The notes beneath the pieces were generated by a model, which worked only from the letters and a program-made list of their open reading frames with translations, did no database searches and was not told where the DNA came from. Shown in pieces: positions 46,907-56,233 of a stretch of 64,000 bases of DNA. Origin of the DNA: Paraglaciecola sp. L3A3 (GTDB taxonomy: Bacteria > Pseudomonadota > Gammaproteobacteria > Enterobacterales > Alteromonadaceae); assembly GCF_009796765.1 (NCBI RefSeq), contig NZ_CP047023.1, positions 124,001 through 188,000 on the forward strand, given 5' to 3'. The translations under genes were made by a program, and so were the position numbers. How positions within the stretch are numbered: the first letter of the stretch is position 1; the number at the start of each line of letters is the position of its first letter.

Positions 46907-47397
46907 TATGATAACTCCACTATATAAGTGGTTTTTTGCTCGAGTAGTTGATCAAATTTAGTGTTCGATACTCGGGCAAAAATTTCGTCATTGATTTGTA
47001 TATTTGGGCCGTTTGAACAATTGCCTAAACAATAAACAGGTTCTAAGGTAAATTCTTGATCTGTTGTTGTGCCGTGGTAATCAAGATTAAGTGATGACTT
47101 TGCATGTTTTTCTAATTCTCTTGCCCCCCTTGCTTGGCACGCTTCAGCTCGGCACAGTTGAATAACATGATTGCCTGGCTTAGAAGTACGAAAATGATGA
47201 TAAAAACTAATCACACCATGAATTTCGGCGCTGGTCTGATTAAGTGCTGAGGCTATAATTGGCACCGAATCTTTGGGAATGTAACCTTGAGAATCCTGAA
47301 TAGCATGCAAAATTGGTAATAGTGCACCAGGCATCCCCCGTAAAGAGTCGATAATATCCTTTACTGCTTGTGGATCCCAACTTGAAACGTCACTCAT
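46906..47397 (-). CDS. fdsG: NAD-dependent formate dehydrogenase, gamma subunit (NuoE-like)
   Basis: The 163-residue protein has the NuoE fold with a [2Fe-2S] cluster: QLCRAEACQARGARELEKHA and YCLGNCSNGPNIQI supply the four cysteines. It is the first gene of fdsGBA-fdhD-fdsD. The divergent regulator gene starts 125 bp away with a long palindrome between. Confidence 0.94.
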   Translation of the reverse strand: MSDVSSWDPQAVKDIIDSLRGMPGALLPILHAIQDSQGYIPKDSVPIIASALNQTSAEIHGVISFYHHFRTSKPGNHVIQLCRAEACQARGARELEKHAKSSLNLDYHGTTTDQEFTLEPVYCLGNCSNGPNIQINDEIFARVSNTKFDQLLEQKTTYIVELS

Positions 47398-47431
47398 AAT
47401 CTTTGGCCTTACAACAACTGTTAATCACTTG

Positions 47432-47457
47432 AATATATGCATTTAAATGCATATATT
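47432..47457. promoter_or_regulatory. 26-bp perfect palindrome between fdsG and its regulator
   Basis: The 26 bases are a perfect palindrome whose half is AATATATGCATTT. It lies 34 bp from fdsG and 64 bp before the regulator gene. A further ATGCATAT half-site occurs at the regulator start. It is the obvious binding site for the divergent ModE-like regulator (inference). Confidence 0.75.
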
Positions 47458-47521
47458 GTTGGCTGAATAGTATTTTAAGCTAAAATAACATGTATGCAGC
47501 AGATACCAAATATGTACAAAA

Positions 47522-48592
47522 ATGCATATTAAAAAATTAAATATTAAACCCAATTGGACCTTCACTGACGAACAAGGTAATGAATTGTCTCCAGTGTTGT
47601 TTCATTTATTGGCTGAAATAAAACATTCGAATAAATTAACCACCGCCGCTCTTAGTGTAGGTATTTCCTATCGTTCTGCTTGGAATTTAATTCAAAAATC
47701 TTCGCAACTGTTTGGCATGCCTTTAGTGGAATTACAAAAAGGTCGTGGAGCTAAACTCTCATTGTTGGGTGATAAATTACTTTGGTCCAAACATAGAGTC
47801 TCAGCTAGATTAGGTCCACAGTTAGATAATTTAACCTCAGAATTAAATAAAGAAATTCAACGGATTTTAGTGGATGTAAAACCGGCTCTACGTATTCATG
47901 CTAGTCATGGTTATGCTGTCGCCTTATTAGCCGATTACAGTGAAGATTTGCCGCTAGATTTACAATATAAAAGTATAGAGGAAGCTTTATCCTCTCTGGC
48001 TAGAGGGAATTGTGATCTTGCTGCTTTTGATGTGCCAATTTCAGCTCTGAGTGAAGGGATGAAAAGTTTGTTTCGTGTTTATTTGAAAACAAATGAGCAT
48101 AAAATTATTAGCTTTGTCACCCGTCAACAAGGTTTGATGCTGCAACCCAATAATCCTAAAGGTATTTATGGCATAACCGATTTAACGCAAGAAGATGTTA
48201 AATTTATTAATCGCCAAAAAGAATCAGGTACTCGTGCTTTATTGGATGAGTTATTACGCACAGCACAAATAAGTCATTCAGATATTAATGGCTTTGCAGA
48301 TGAAGAATATACACATTCGGCTGTTGCTGCTTTTATTGCTTCGGGCATGGCAGATGTCGGTTTGGGTATTGAAGCGGCGGCTAGGCATTTTGGTTTAGAC
48401 TTTATACCTTTAGTGTCTGAGCATTATTTAATGGTTTGTAAAAATAAAACCTTGGATCTACCGCAAACAAAACAACTAATAGATGTGATGAAAAGTAGCA
48501 AATTTGAGGAGGAATTGACTGAATTACCAGGTTACCTGCCAAATAATTGCGGAGAAATAAAGGAACTTAAACAACTATTAGCTTGGTTTTAA
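47522..48592 (+). CDS. ModE-type HTH regulator with a periplasmic-binding-protein-like domain
   Basis: The 356 residues have an N-terminal ModE/LysR-type winged helix (LTTAALSVGISYRSAWNLIQ) and a C-terminal type 2 PBP-like domain (about 120-330; PF12727-like) with INRQKESGTRALLDELLR and DVGLGIEAAARHFGLDFIPL. Relatives sense molybdate or tungstate. It is divergent from fdsGBA, whose alpha subunit requires molybdenum, so it probably controls that operon and perhaps its own. It differs from FdsR-type LysR regulators. Confidence 0.88.
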   Translation: MHIKKLNIKPNWTFTDEQGNELSPVLFHLLAEIKHSNKLTTAALSVGISYRSAWNLIQKSSQLFGMPLVELQKGRGAKLSLLGDKLLWSKHRVSARLGPQLDNLTSELNKEIQRILVDVKPALRIHASHGYAVALLADYSEDLPLDLQYKSIEEALSSLARGNCDLAAFDVPISALSEGMKSLFRVYLKTNEHKIISFVTRQQGLMLQPNNPKGIYGITDLTQEDVKFINRQKESGTRALLDELLRTAQISHSDINGFADEEYTHSAVAAFIASGMADVGLGIEAAARHFGLDFIPLVSEHYLMVCKNKTLDLPQTKQLIDVMKSSKFEEELTELPGYLPNNCGEIKELKQLLAWF

Positions 48593-48825
48593 ACCAGTAA
48601 AATAAAGGGGTGAAGGGGTTTGTATATAGCTCAACCTGAAATTCAGATAGGATAATTTTCAAAACCTACTGGATTATTAGCGCTATTTACGGCAGTCTAT
48701 GAGGTACATTGATAAGTAATTAAATTGAGTGTTTTATTAAGTTAAGGTTAATTAATTGATGCTCTGAGAAGAAACTGTCTTTATACTAGGCAGATTCGTT
48801 TTAACCCAATTGGCGATTTTTAATA

Positions 48826-49233
48826 ATGAAAAGAAAAAAGCACGGCTCTGCCGACGACGAAGCAACCATTGATATGACACCCATGTTGGACATAGTGTTC
48901 ATCATGCTTATCTTCTTTATTGTAACTACCTCTTTTGTTAAAGAGAAAGGTTTGGAAGTTAATCGTCCTAAAGATTCTAAAACACCACCGCCTCCTACTA
49001 ACGTTAAATCGTTAGCTATTCGTGTTAACGAAGACGGTACGATTGTAGTGAATGGACGTGAAGTAGATATTCGCCGAGTTGAAGCAAATATTCAAAGTTT
49101 CTTGGCTGAAAATGCTCAAGAATCGGCTGCAGTACAAGCTCATCCTAAAGCTAAACATGGTGATGTAACTGAAGTTATCAATGAAGTGAAAAAAGCAGGT
49201 ATTAAAAACGTATCTGTATTAGTTGGTAAATAA
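48826..49233 (+). CDS. exbD: ExbD/TolR family biopolymer transport protein
   Basis: The 135-residue protein has a short cytoplasmic N-terminus, one membrane helix with the conserved Asp (IDMTPMLDIVFIMLIFFIVT) and a periplasmic domain with VRVNEDG-like and KHGDVTEVINEVKKAGIKNV segments. ExbD couples proton flow to TonB-dependent uptake. No exbB or tonB is adjacent, which is unusual. A terminator follows. Confidence 0.9.
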   Translation: MKRKKHGSADDEATIDMTPMLDIVFIMLIFFIVTTSFVKEKGLEVNRPKDSKTPPPPTNVKSLAIRVNEDGTIVVNGREVDIRRVEANIQSFLAENAQESAAVQAHPKAKHGDVTEVINEVKKAGIKNVSVLVGK

Positions 49234-49254
49234 CTAACTTCAAGTCATACAAAA

Positions 49255-49287
49255 GCGCCGTGTTCTTTATGAACACGGCGTTTTTTA
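49255..49287. terminator. Bidirectional terminator between exbD and rraA
   Basis: The arms CGCCGTGTTC (49256-49265) and GAACACGGCG (49271-49280) are perfect. The plus strand has a TTTTTT run after the hairpin, and the minus-strand side also has a short T run. It serves the convergent exbD and rraA genes. Confidence 0.92.
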
Positions 49288-49321
49288 TTGTCTATAGAAA
49301 TGTATTACTAGCTAGTAAATT

Positions 49322-49807
49322 TTATTCGATATCTAGTGGTTCTGGAGACAGAATAATACCTGTACGATCAGCATATAAATGATCTTCTGGTAAAAATGTC
49401 ACTCCACCAAAATTTACTGCAACATCTACTTCGCCGGAACCTTGGTCATCTGCACCGACGGGGATTGAAGCAATGGCATGGATACCTATATTAATTTCTT
49501 CTAGGTCGTCTACTTCTCTAACACTGCCATAACAAACTATGCCTTCCCAGCCATTATCAAATGCCAGCTGAGCGGTATAAGCATCGACTAAAGCGCAGCG
49601 CATGGAACCGCCACCATCGATTAGTAATATTTTCCCCAAACCAGGTTGTTCTAATGTTTTTAGGATCAGGCCTTTGTCTTCAAAACACTTTATGGTGGTA
49701 ATTTCTCCGCCATATGAAGGACTGCCACCAAAACTGACAAACATGGGCTCGACCACGTCAACACTGTCAGCAAATATATCGCAAAGAGTAGAAGTATTGT
49801 AATCCAT
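49322..49807 (-). CDS. rraA: Ribonuclease E activity regulator RraA
   Basis: The 161-residue protein matches RraA throughout: [40 protein letters not shown] and [20 protein letters not shown]. RraA forms a trimeric ring that inhibits RNase E and DEAD-box helicases. It has no operon partner; its 3' end meets the bidirectional terminator. Confidence 0.95.
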   Translation of the reverse strand: MDYNTSTLCDIFADSVDVVEPMFVSFGGSPSYGGEITTIKCFEDKGLILKTLEQPGLGKILLIDGGGSMRCALVDAYTAQLAFDNGWEGIVCYGSVREVDDLEEINIGIHAIASIPVGADDQGSGEVDVAVNFGGVTFLPEDHLYADRTGIILSPEPLDIE

Positions 49808-50012
49808 GTCTTTTCCTTAGGAGGTTTAAGGTTAGCTAACGTCAATAGAATATGAACTTGCTGCCAGTGTAATACTATTTTTGCCAAAGATCAGGTTCTA
49901 TTTTTGATGGTAAATTTAGCTACCGTTTGTCATGAAATTTTCGCGGAAATGTCACCTTTCATTCATACAGCAAGCCTAAACTAAAATCTGATTTATCCAT
50001 AAGGCAGGTGTT

Positions 50013-50522
50013 ATGAAAACAATAGCGCAAAGTGATAAAGCTTTATTTTATTGGATGTTCAATCTGATGGCTAAGCGAGATTGTAGTTGGATAAAGTGGG
50101 TGTCTAAAACCGGGGATGGCCAGTTATATCTTGTAATTGGAGTGCTACTTTGGTGGTTAGAGCCTGAACATGGTGCACTATTTTTGTCTGCAGGTTTATT
50201 GGCTTATACCTTAGAAATTCCTGTATATATTTTTTTAAAAAGAGCATTAAAACGGCAACGTCCATGTGATAGTGCGACTAACTTTAATGCTCATATTACC
50301 CCTTCTGACAAGTTCAGTTTGCCGTCTGGACATACTGCTGCGGCATTTTTAATGGCATCGCTGGTGAGTAGTTTTTATCCTAACTTAGCGTTAGTCGCGT
50401 ATTTATGGGCAAGTTGTATTGGCATATCTAGGGTATTACTTGGTGTCCATTACCCTGGAGATATATTGGCTGGTGCTGCCTTAGGAATGGGAATCTCCGT
50501 TGTCAGTTTATCTATATTTTAA
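50013..50522 (+). CDS. PAP2-superfamily membrane phosphatase
   Basis: The 169-residue protein has about five membrane helices and the three PAP2 motifs: KRALKRQRPC, PSGHTAAAFLMA and SRVLLGVHYPGD. It removes phosphate from a lipid or isoprenoid phosphate on the membrane. It is 12 bp ahead of the glycosyltransferase gene, so the pair forms an operon that may act on an isoprenoid- or lipid-linked sugar (inference). Confidence 0.88.
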   Translation: MKTIAQSDKALFYWMFNLMAKRDCSWIKWVSKTGDGQLYLVIGVLLWWLEPEHGALFLSAGLLAYTLEIPVYIFLKRALKRQRPCDSATNFNAHITPSDKFSLPSGHTAAAFLMASLVSSFYPNLALVAYLWASCIGISRVLLGVHYPGDILAGAALGMGISVVSLSIF

Positions 50523-50534
50523 GGACGTGTCGGC

Positions 50535-51602
50535 ATGAAAATTCTATATGGGGTGCAAGGTACAGGTAATGGGCATATTACCCGAGCCAGAATTATGGCC
50601 AAGGCTTTGGCAAAACGTTCAAACGTTACAGTTGATTATATTTTTTCTGGTAGAAACAGAGAAAATTATTTTGATATGCAAGTATTCGAGGATTTTAAAA
50701 CCTATCATGGATTAAGCTTTGCCACTAAAAAAGGTAAGCTTAATTATTGGGATTCTTATCAGAATTTGCAGTTATCGCAATTTTTTAAAGATGTGAAATC
50801 ATTAGATCTCGGTGAATACGATTTAGTATTGAATGATTTTGAACCTATCACAGCATGGGCAGCAAAAAAGCAAAAAATACCCTCTATTTCGCTAAGCCAT
50901 CAAGCTGCTTTTGCTCATCCGATACCAATGAAAGGAGCTGGGGTGATTGATAAATTAGTGATGCGCTATTTTGCGCCAACTGATTTACAGCTAGGTATTC
51001 ATTGGTATCACTTTGGTTTTCCAATTTTACCGCCTTTTATAGACGACGAGCATTTAGAAAATATCAAAGGTAAAAGTATATTAGTGTATTTGCCTTTTGA
51101 AGAAGTGGCAGACATACAAAAGGTATTGGCGACCTTTGCAGAACATGATTTTGTTTGTTTTCATCCGGCGATTAAACACGCACACATTGATGATAATGTG
51201 GTTTGGCACTCCCCGGCTAAGATCTCTTTTAAATCGGCGCTAGCTAAGTGCCGCGGGGTGATTGCTAATGCTGGATTCGAGATGGCTAGTGAGTGTTTAC
51301 ATTATAATAAAAACATGTTGCTAAAACCTTTGGCAGGTCAATTTGAGCAAACCTCAAATGCTTTTACTTTAGCGGATTTAGGTTTGTGCCAGTTAATGCA
51401 AACCTTAGATTTAGAAGTCATTGAGCAATGGTTACAATTTGAACCTAGTGTGAATGTGCAGTTTAAATCAGATCCTAATATTTTGATTGATTGGCTGTTA
51501 AAAAGGCAATGGTCAGATACTCAAGAATTATGTCAGTCTTTATGGGGACAGGTCATTTTTCCACCATCGGTGCAATCTTCTTTAAGACAAATATCGCTTT
51601 AA
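50535..51602 (+). CDS. MJ1255/TIGR00661-type glycosyltransferase
   Basis: The 355 residues match the MJ1255 family of glycosyltransferase-like proteins (GT-B fold): KILYGVQGTGNGHITRARIM at the start and GVIANAGFEMASECLHYNKN in the C-terminal half, the latter resembling the donor-binding motif of MurG-type enzymes. The acceptor and sugar are unknown. It lies in an operon with the PAP2 phosphatase. Confidence 0.85.
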   Translation: MKILYGVQGTGNGHITRARIMAKALAKRSNVTVDYIFSGRNRENYFDMQVFEDFKTYHGLSFATKKGKLNYWDSYQNLQLSQFFKDVKSLDLGEYDLVLNDFEPITAWAAKKQKIPSISLSHQAAFAHPIPMKGAGVIDKLVMRYFAPTDLQLGIHWYHFGFPILPPFIDDEHLENIKGKSILVYLPFEEVADIQKVLATFAEHDFVCFHPAIKHAHIDDNVVWHSPAKISFKSALAKCRGVIANAGFEMASECLHYNKNMLLKPLAGQFEQTSNAFTLADLGLCQLMQTLDLEVIEQWLQFEPSVNVQFKSDPNILIDWLLKRQWSDTQELCQSLWGQVIFPPSVQSSLRQISL

Positions 51603-51726
51603 CTGCAGGATTATATGCTTTGTTATTTCATATGGCATAAAATATAGCATTCAGCTCTTTCCAGTACTTTGCATTTGTTCAATGTAATGACATCATTAGC
51701 CCATATTAAATTAGGTTATTGTTGTT

Positions 51727-51885
51727 ATGCGCCATTCTTATAAATTTACAGTGCTTACGGGGGCTATATTTAGTCTTCTTGTCCTATCCTCATGTGGTCA
51801 GAAGCGAAGCTTGTATTTACCGGAAGAGCCTGAGACGAACAGTCCTACTCAGCACATAAAAGAATCATCAGAGGGGAAAAACTAG
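51727..51885 (+). CDS. lptM: LptM-type small lipoprotein (LPS translocon assembly)
   Basis: The 52-residue protein has a signal peptide (MRHSYKFTVLTGAIFSLLVL) with lipobox LSSC (Cys23), then CGQKRSLYLPEEP, which matches the LptM/YifL signature CGQKGPLYLP. LptM helps the LptD barrel mature. Its stop codon (51883-51885) directly abuts the lysA start. The position before lysA/dapF is conserved in Gammaproteobacteria. Confidence 0.9.
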   Translation: MRHSYKFTVLTGAIFSLLVLSSCGQKRSLYLPEEPETNSPTQHIKESSEGKN

Positions 51886-53139
51886 ATGGATTATTTTGCT
51901 TATAAAAACGAACAGCTTTTGGCTGAAGAAGTCGCCCTTCTTGATATCGCTAAACAATTCGGCACACCTTGTTACGTTTATTCTAAAGCTACAATAGAGC
52001 GACATTGGCACGCATTTAATAATGCGGCAGGTAAACAGCCGCATCTTATTTGTTATGCAGTTAAAGCAAATTCAAATTTGGCCGTGTTAAATGTGATGGC
52101 TAAATTAGGCTCAGGCTTTGATATTGTATCTGGTGGTGAATTACTTCGCGTTTTAAAAGCTGGTGGAGATGCCAGCAAAGTAGTTTTTTCTGGGGTAGGT
52201 AAAACACCTGAAGAAATTGCCTTAGGACTTGAGAAAGGTATTAAATGTTTTAATGTTGAATCTCGCAGCGAGTTAGCTCGGATTAATGAGGTAGCTAAGA
52301 GATTAGATAAAAAAGCGCCTATTTCTATTCGAGTTAACCCTGATGTCGATGCTAAAACACATCCTTATATTTCTACAGGTTTGAAAGATAATAAGTTTGG
52401 TGTAGAGCGCGAACAAGCGGTTGAAATTTACCAATATGCGAATAGTTTGTCGAACCTAAATGTAGTTGGAATTGATTGCCATATTGGTTCTCAATTAACT
52501 GACATTACTCCTTTTGTTGATGCTTTAGATATTTTACTTGCCTTGATTGATGAATTAGCCAGCCATGGCATTCATATTAAACATCTCGACGTAGGTGGTG
52601 GCTTAGGTGTTACTTATAATGATGAAAAGCCTCCTCACCCAGATCAATATACGCAAGCCATTGCTCAGCGTTTAGTGGGACGAGAAGATTTAATGCTTAT
52701 TTTTGAACCGGGCCGAGCTATTATGGCAAATGCTGGGGTTTTACTGACTAAAGTTGAATTTTTGAAGCAGGGTGCAGAGAAAAACTTTGCTATTGTTGAT
52801 GCGGCTATGAATGACCTTATTCGACCTGCGCTTTACTCTGCGTGGCAAAATATTATTCCTTTAAATGCAGCGTTGGTAAGAGAAAAGGCTGTCTATGATG
52901 TAGTTGGTCCTATCTGTGAAACGGGCGATTTTTTAGGTAAAGGTAGAGAGTTAGCCATTGCACCTGAAGATTATTTAGCTGTACGTAGTGCTGGTGCATA
53001 CGGTTTTGTAATGGCTTCTAATTACAATAGCCGTTGTCGACCTGCAGAAATATTGGTAGATAAAGATGTGGCTCATTTAGTACGTAAGCGAGAAACTATT
53101 GAACAATTATTCGAAAATGAAGCTATACCCGATAATTAA
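51886..53139 (+). CDS. lysA: Diaminopimelate decarboxylase
   Basis: LysA makes lysine from meso-diaminopimelate with pyridoxal phosphate. The 417 residues include the PLP-binding Lys in CYAVKANSN, the HIGSQ segment, DVGGGLGVTY, EPGRAI and the active-site CETGDFLG. AGAGGGG lies upstream within lptM. It is followed by a good terminator and then a GH117-like gene. Confidence 0.96.
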   Translation: MDYFAYKNEQLLAEEVALLDIAKQFGTPCYVYSKATIERHWHAFNNAAGKQPHLICYAVKANSNLAVLNVMAKLGSGFDIVSGGELLRVLKAGGDASKVVFSGVGKTPEEIALGLEKGIKCFNVESRSELARINEVAKRLDKKAPISIRVNPDVDAKTHPYISTGLKDNKFGVEREQAVEIYQYANSLSNLNVVGIDCHIGSQLTDITPFVDALDILLALIDELASHGIHIKHLDVGGGLGVTYNDEKPPHPDQYTQAIAQRLVGREDLMLIFEPGRAIMANAGVLLTKVEFLKQGAEKNFAIVDAAMNDLIRPALYSAWQNIIPLNAALVREKAVYDVVGPICETGDFLGKGRELAIAPEDYLAVRSAGAYGFVMASNYNSRCRPAEILVDKDVAHLVRKRETIEQLFENEAIPDN

Positions 53140-53156
53140 TTGTTAACTAAAAGTGT

Positions 53157-53187
53157 AAAGCCGCTATTCTTATAGCGGCTTTTTATT
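53157..53187 (+). terminator. Rho-independent terminator after lysA
   Basis: AAAGCCGCTA and TAGCGGCTTT form a hairpin with a TTCTTA-type loop, followed by TTATT. It begins 18 bp after the lysA stop. Confidence 0.88.
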
Positions 53188-53224
53188 TACACTTGCAACA
53201 TGTTTTTTACCAGAGAAATTGCAA

Positions 53225-54499
53225 GTGAAAAAAATTAGCTACCTAACCGCTAGCCTTACATTACCTTTTTTTGTTAGCGCCAATAGTCCGCAGCCTCCTC
53301 AACCTTCTGAACAAGCTTTTCCTTTTTACATGCCAGATGAAAAGCCTGATATGCCTTTAAGTGCTTCTGTTGCTCGGAATTACGATAATTACTTAGCTAA
53401 TCGACAGGAAAACAATGAGTTGTATACTCAATTTAAATATACAGAATTAAATGGGTTTGATTACCATGGTGGTGACGGTACGATTTCTCGTCGTGATCCT
53501 TCTAAAGTTATTTTTGAAAATGGTAAATACTACGTCTGGTATACCTATCGTAATACACCTACTGCGCCAAAAGGTGCTGAAAAAAGCAGTGACACTATAC
53601 CTTCCGCTGATTGGGATTTATCTGAAATATGGTATGCCACCTCAGAAGATGGTTTTACGTGGCAAGAGCAAGGGGTTGCTGTGCCTCGACCACCAAAACC
53701 TAATGTCGGTTGGCGCTCAGTTTCAACCACCGATATTTTAAAATGGAAAGGTAAGTATTACCTTTATTATCAGGGGTTTATGGAGGCTAGTGGCAAGCGG
53801 GGGGATGATTGCCCTGTGGCGGTTTCTTATGCGGATTCACCTGATGGCCCTTGGACTGCACTCAATCAAATCGTGATCCCTAATGGTGCTAAAGGTGACT
53901 GGGATCAGTTTTCGATTCATGATCCTTATCCTTTAGTACACGATGGCAAGATTTACCTGTATTACAAGTCGGACTTTTCTAAACAAGATGCTAAGCGCGG
54001 TTTAGTGCGTATGCATGGACTGGCAATAGCAGAAAATCCATTAGGGCCATTTAAAAAACACCCGCTTAATCCCATTATGGCCGCGGGCCATGAAACCACT
54101 TTATTTCCATTTAAAAAGGGAGTGGCGGCCTTTGCAATTCGAGATGGAAATGAAAGAAATACTATTCAATATGCAGAAGATTGGGTTAATTTTAAAATCG
54201 CTTCAATTGTTGAATTAATGCCCAATGCCGCGGGACCTTTTATCCCTGATGCATTTACCGATACTAAAGATGGCCGTGGTATTACTTGGGGGATCTCTCA
54301 CTTTACAGCTGCAAATGGTTGGCAAAATAACCATTCTGTTTTAACGCGATTTGATGTGGATTTAAGTTTGGATGTTGATGACCGTCAGATGAAACGACAT
54401 AGTCTAAAGTTTACTCCAGAGGAACATTATCGTTATGGATTATCGGCTCAACAAAAAAAACGAATTCAGCAACAAACAGAAAAATTGAGAAGTGAATAA
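53225..54499 (+). CDS. Secreted GH117-like glycosidase
   Basis: The ~424-residue protein starts at GTG 53225 with a signal peptide (KKISYLTASLTLPFFVSA). The mature protein is a five-bladed propeller with GH117-like motifs: DGTISRRDPSKVIFENGKYY, VWYTYRN, SEIWYATSEDGFTWQEQG, SIHDPYPLVHDGKIYLYYKS and GHETTLFPF. Known GH117 enzymes release 3,6-anhydro-L-galactose from neoagaro-oligosaccharides. Whether this one acts on agar or another algal sugar cannot be told. It sits alone between lysA and dapF, separated by the lysA terminator. Confidence 0.85.
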   Translation: MKKISYLTASLTLPFFVSANSPQPPQPSEQAFPFYMPDEKPDMPLSASVARNYDNYLANRQENNELYTQFKYTELNGFDYHGGDGTISRRDPSKVIFENGKYYVWYTYRNTPTAPKGAEKSSDTIPSADWDLSEIWYATSEDGFTWQEQGVAVPRPPKPNVGWRSVSTTDILKWKGKYYLYYQGFMEASGKRGDDCPVAVSYADSPDGPWTALNQIVIPNGAKGDWDQFSIHDPYPLVHDGKIYLYYKSDFSKQDAKRGLVRMHGLAIAENPLGPFKKHPLNPIMAAGHETTLFPFKKGVAAFAIRDGNERNTIQYAEDWVNFKIASIVELMPNAAGPFIPDAFTDTKDGRGITWGISHFTAANGWQNNHSVLTRFDVDLSLDVDDRQMKRHSLKFTPEEHYRYGLSAQQKKRIQQQTEKLRSE

Positions 54500-54668
54500 A
54501 TAAACGACCCTGATTATGCTAATTATTCATTGTTTTTAATCAGATTATTTAAGCTATGGATTGTTAAAGACATAGTCAGTGATTGCTTGAAATGATATAA
54601 CTGCTTTTAGAATCTCTAGTTAGTTCATTTTTAATTGGCTAGACAATAATTTTAGTTAAGTAGTGACA

Positions 54669-55499
54669 ATGCAAATCCAGTTCTCAAAGATGCAGGGCTT
54701 GGGTAATGACTTTGTGGTTATTGATAATGTAACCCAAAATGTGTTTTTTTCTCCGGAAAAAATCCGTCAATTATCCGATCGAAATTTTGGTATCGGCTTC
54801 GATCAACTTTTGTTGGTTGAACCACCGTATGATCCTGATCAAGATTTTCATTATCGAATCTTTAATGCTGATGGAACGGAAGTTTCCCAATGTGGTAACG
54901 GTGCTAGGTGTTTTGCTCGATTTGTGAAAATGAAAGGGTTAACTAACCGTAATAAAATCGTAGTCAGTACAAAGGCTGGCCGTATGGTTTTATATTTGGA
55001 AAAAGACGGACAAGTCACAGTGAATATGGGGGTGCCACAATTTGCACCACACCTAATTCCACTAAAGGCCAATAAACAAGAAAAAACTTATATTATCCGA
55101 GCGGATGATCAAACCTTTTTTTGTGGTGCTGTATCCATGGGCAACCCTCACTGTGTATTGTTAGTAGATGACATAAATTTAGCAGATGTGGAAACAATGG
55201 GGCCTCTGTTAGAAAAGCATGAGCGATTTACTGAAGGGGTTAATGTTGGTTTTATGCAAATAATTAACCCTAGTCATATTAAGTTACGTGTATATGAAAG
55301 AGGGGCCGGTGAAACACTCGCTTGTGGCAGTGGTGCATGTGCCGCAGTGGCTGTTGGGCAGTTACAAAATAGATTAAGTAAAGATGTGAAGGTTGATTTA
55401 CCTGGTGGAAGTTTAAAAATACGTTGGCAAGGGAAAGACAATGTATTAAAAATGACCGGAGCAGCCGAGCATATTTTTGACGGCTACATAAATTTATAA
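54669..55499 (+). CDS. dapF: Diaminopimelate epimerase
   Basis: DapF interconverts LL- and meso-diaminopimelate. The 276 residues start at ATG 54669 ([19 protein letters not shown]; a GTG at 54663 is a less likely alternative). The two catalytic Cys are in SQCGNGARC and [10 protein letters not shown]. It is followed 24 bp later by the DUF484 gene, with yigB next, probably as one operon. Confidence 0.96.
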   Translation: MQIQFSKMQGLGNDFVVIDNVTQNVFFSPEKIRQLSDRNFGIGFDQLLLVEPPYDPDQDFHYRIFNADGTEVSQCGNGARCFARFVKMKGLTNRNKIVVSTKAGRMVLYLEKDGQVTVNMGVPQFAPHLIPLKANKQEKTYIIRADDQTFFCGAVSMGNPHCVLLVDDINLADVETMGPLLEKHERFTEGVNVGFMQIINPSHIKLRVYERGAGETLACGSGACAAVAVGQLQNRLSKDVKVDLPGGSLKIRWQGKDNVLKMTGAAEHIFDGYINL

Positions 55500-55523
55500 G
55501 AGTAGGGGGGATTTTTAAATAAT

Positions 55524-56189
55524 ATGGAAATAAATACTGCATTAGAAACAGATGAACAATTAAGTGCTGAACAGGTAGTAAACTACCTGTTAGATAATCC
55601 TGATTTTTTTGCTCAACACCCTAATCTTGTGGAAAAAATTGCTATACCTCATATTCAAAAAGGTAGTGTGTCTTTAGTCGAATTACAAAGTGAGCAATTG
55701 CGTAAGAAGGTTCGCAGCCTTAATCATAAGCTTAGTCAATTAATCACAATTGCTAAAAAAAATGAAGAAATTTATCGGATATATGCTGACTTAAATATCA
55801 GAATATTGAAGTGTACTTCAATGGATGATTTAACCTTTGTTTTAGAAGAAGTGATTCAAGAAAATTTACAGTTAGCATCTGTCAGTTTAATGCCTTTCAA
55901 AGGTGCCCATGCGCTACCAGAAATTCAACGTCGTTTGTTCATTGAAAAACGTTTTAAAAGAGACAAACACTTCTTTGGACGATTAAGTGACCACGAAAGA
56001 AAATTATTATTTGCAGATCAAGATGCTAATTCAGTGGCTTTGTTGCTGTTAGGTGACCAAGGGGAGCTGGGTATTTTGGCGATTGGCAGTAAAGATCCTA
56101 GTCACTTTAATCCTGATATGGATACTTTGTTGATTTCACAATTACAACAATTTTTGAGTATTTTACTACCTAAAATTCTTAGCTACTAA
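55524..56189 (+). CDS. DUF484 family protein (YigA)
   Basis: The 221-residue protein has the DUF484 pattern: an N-terminal helix (VVNYLLDNPDFFAQHPNLVE), a coiled-coil (KVRSLNHKLSQLITIAKKNE) and a C-terminal GAF-like domain. The function is unknown. The order dapF-DUF484-(xerC)-yigB-uvrD is conserved in Gammaproteobacteria; here xerC is missing and yigB follows after 44 bp. AGGGGGGA lies upstream of the start. Confidence 0.9.
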   Translation: MEINTALETDEQLSAEQVVNYLLDNPDFFAQHPNLVEKIAIPHIQKGSVSLVELQSEQLRKKVRSLNHKLSQLITIAKKNEEIYRIYADLNIRILKCTSMDDLTFVLEEVIQENLQLASVSLMPFKGAHALPEIQRRLFIEKRFKRDKHFFGRLSDHERKLLFADQDANSVALLLLGDQGELGILAIGSKDPSHFNPDMDTLLISQLQQFLSILLPKILSY

Positions 56190-56233
56190 TTGTTGGGTAA
56201 TAATCAGTTTAGAAATTTGCGTTTAATATATTT

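Noticed and set aside
48593..48825. Small RNA or riboswitch before exbD
   Set aside because: No hairpin with a U-tract or recognised motif is visible.
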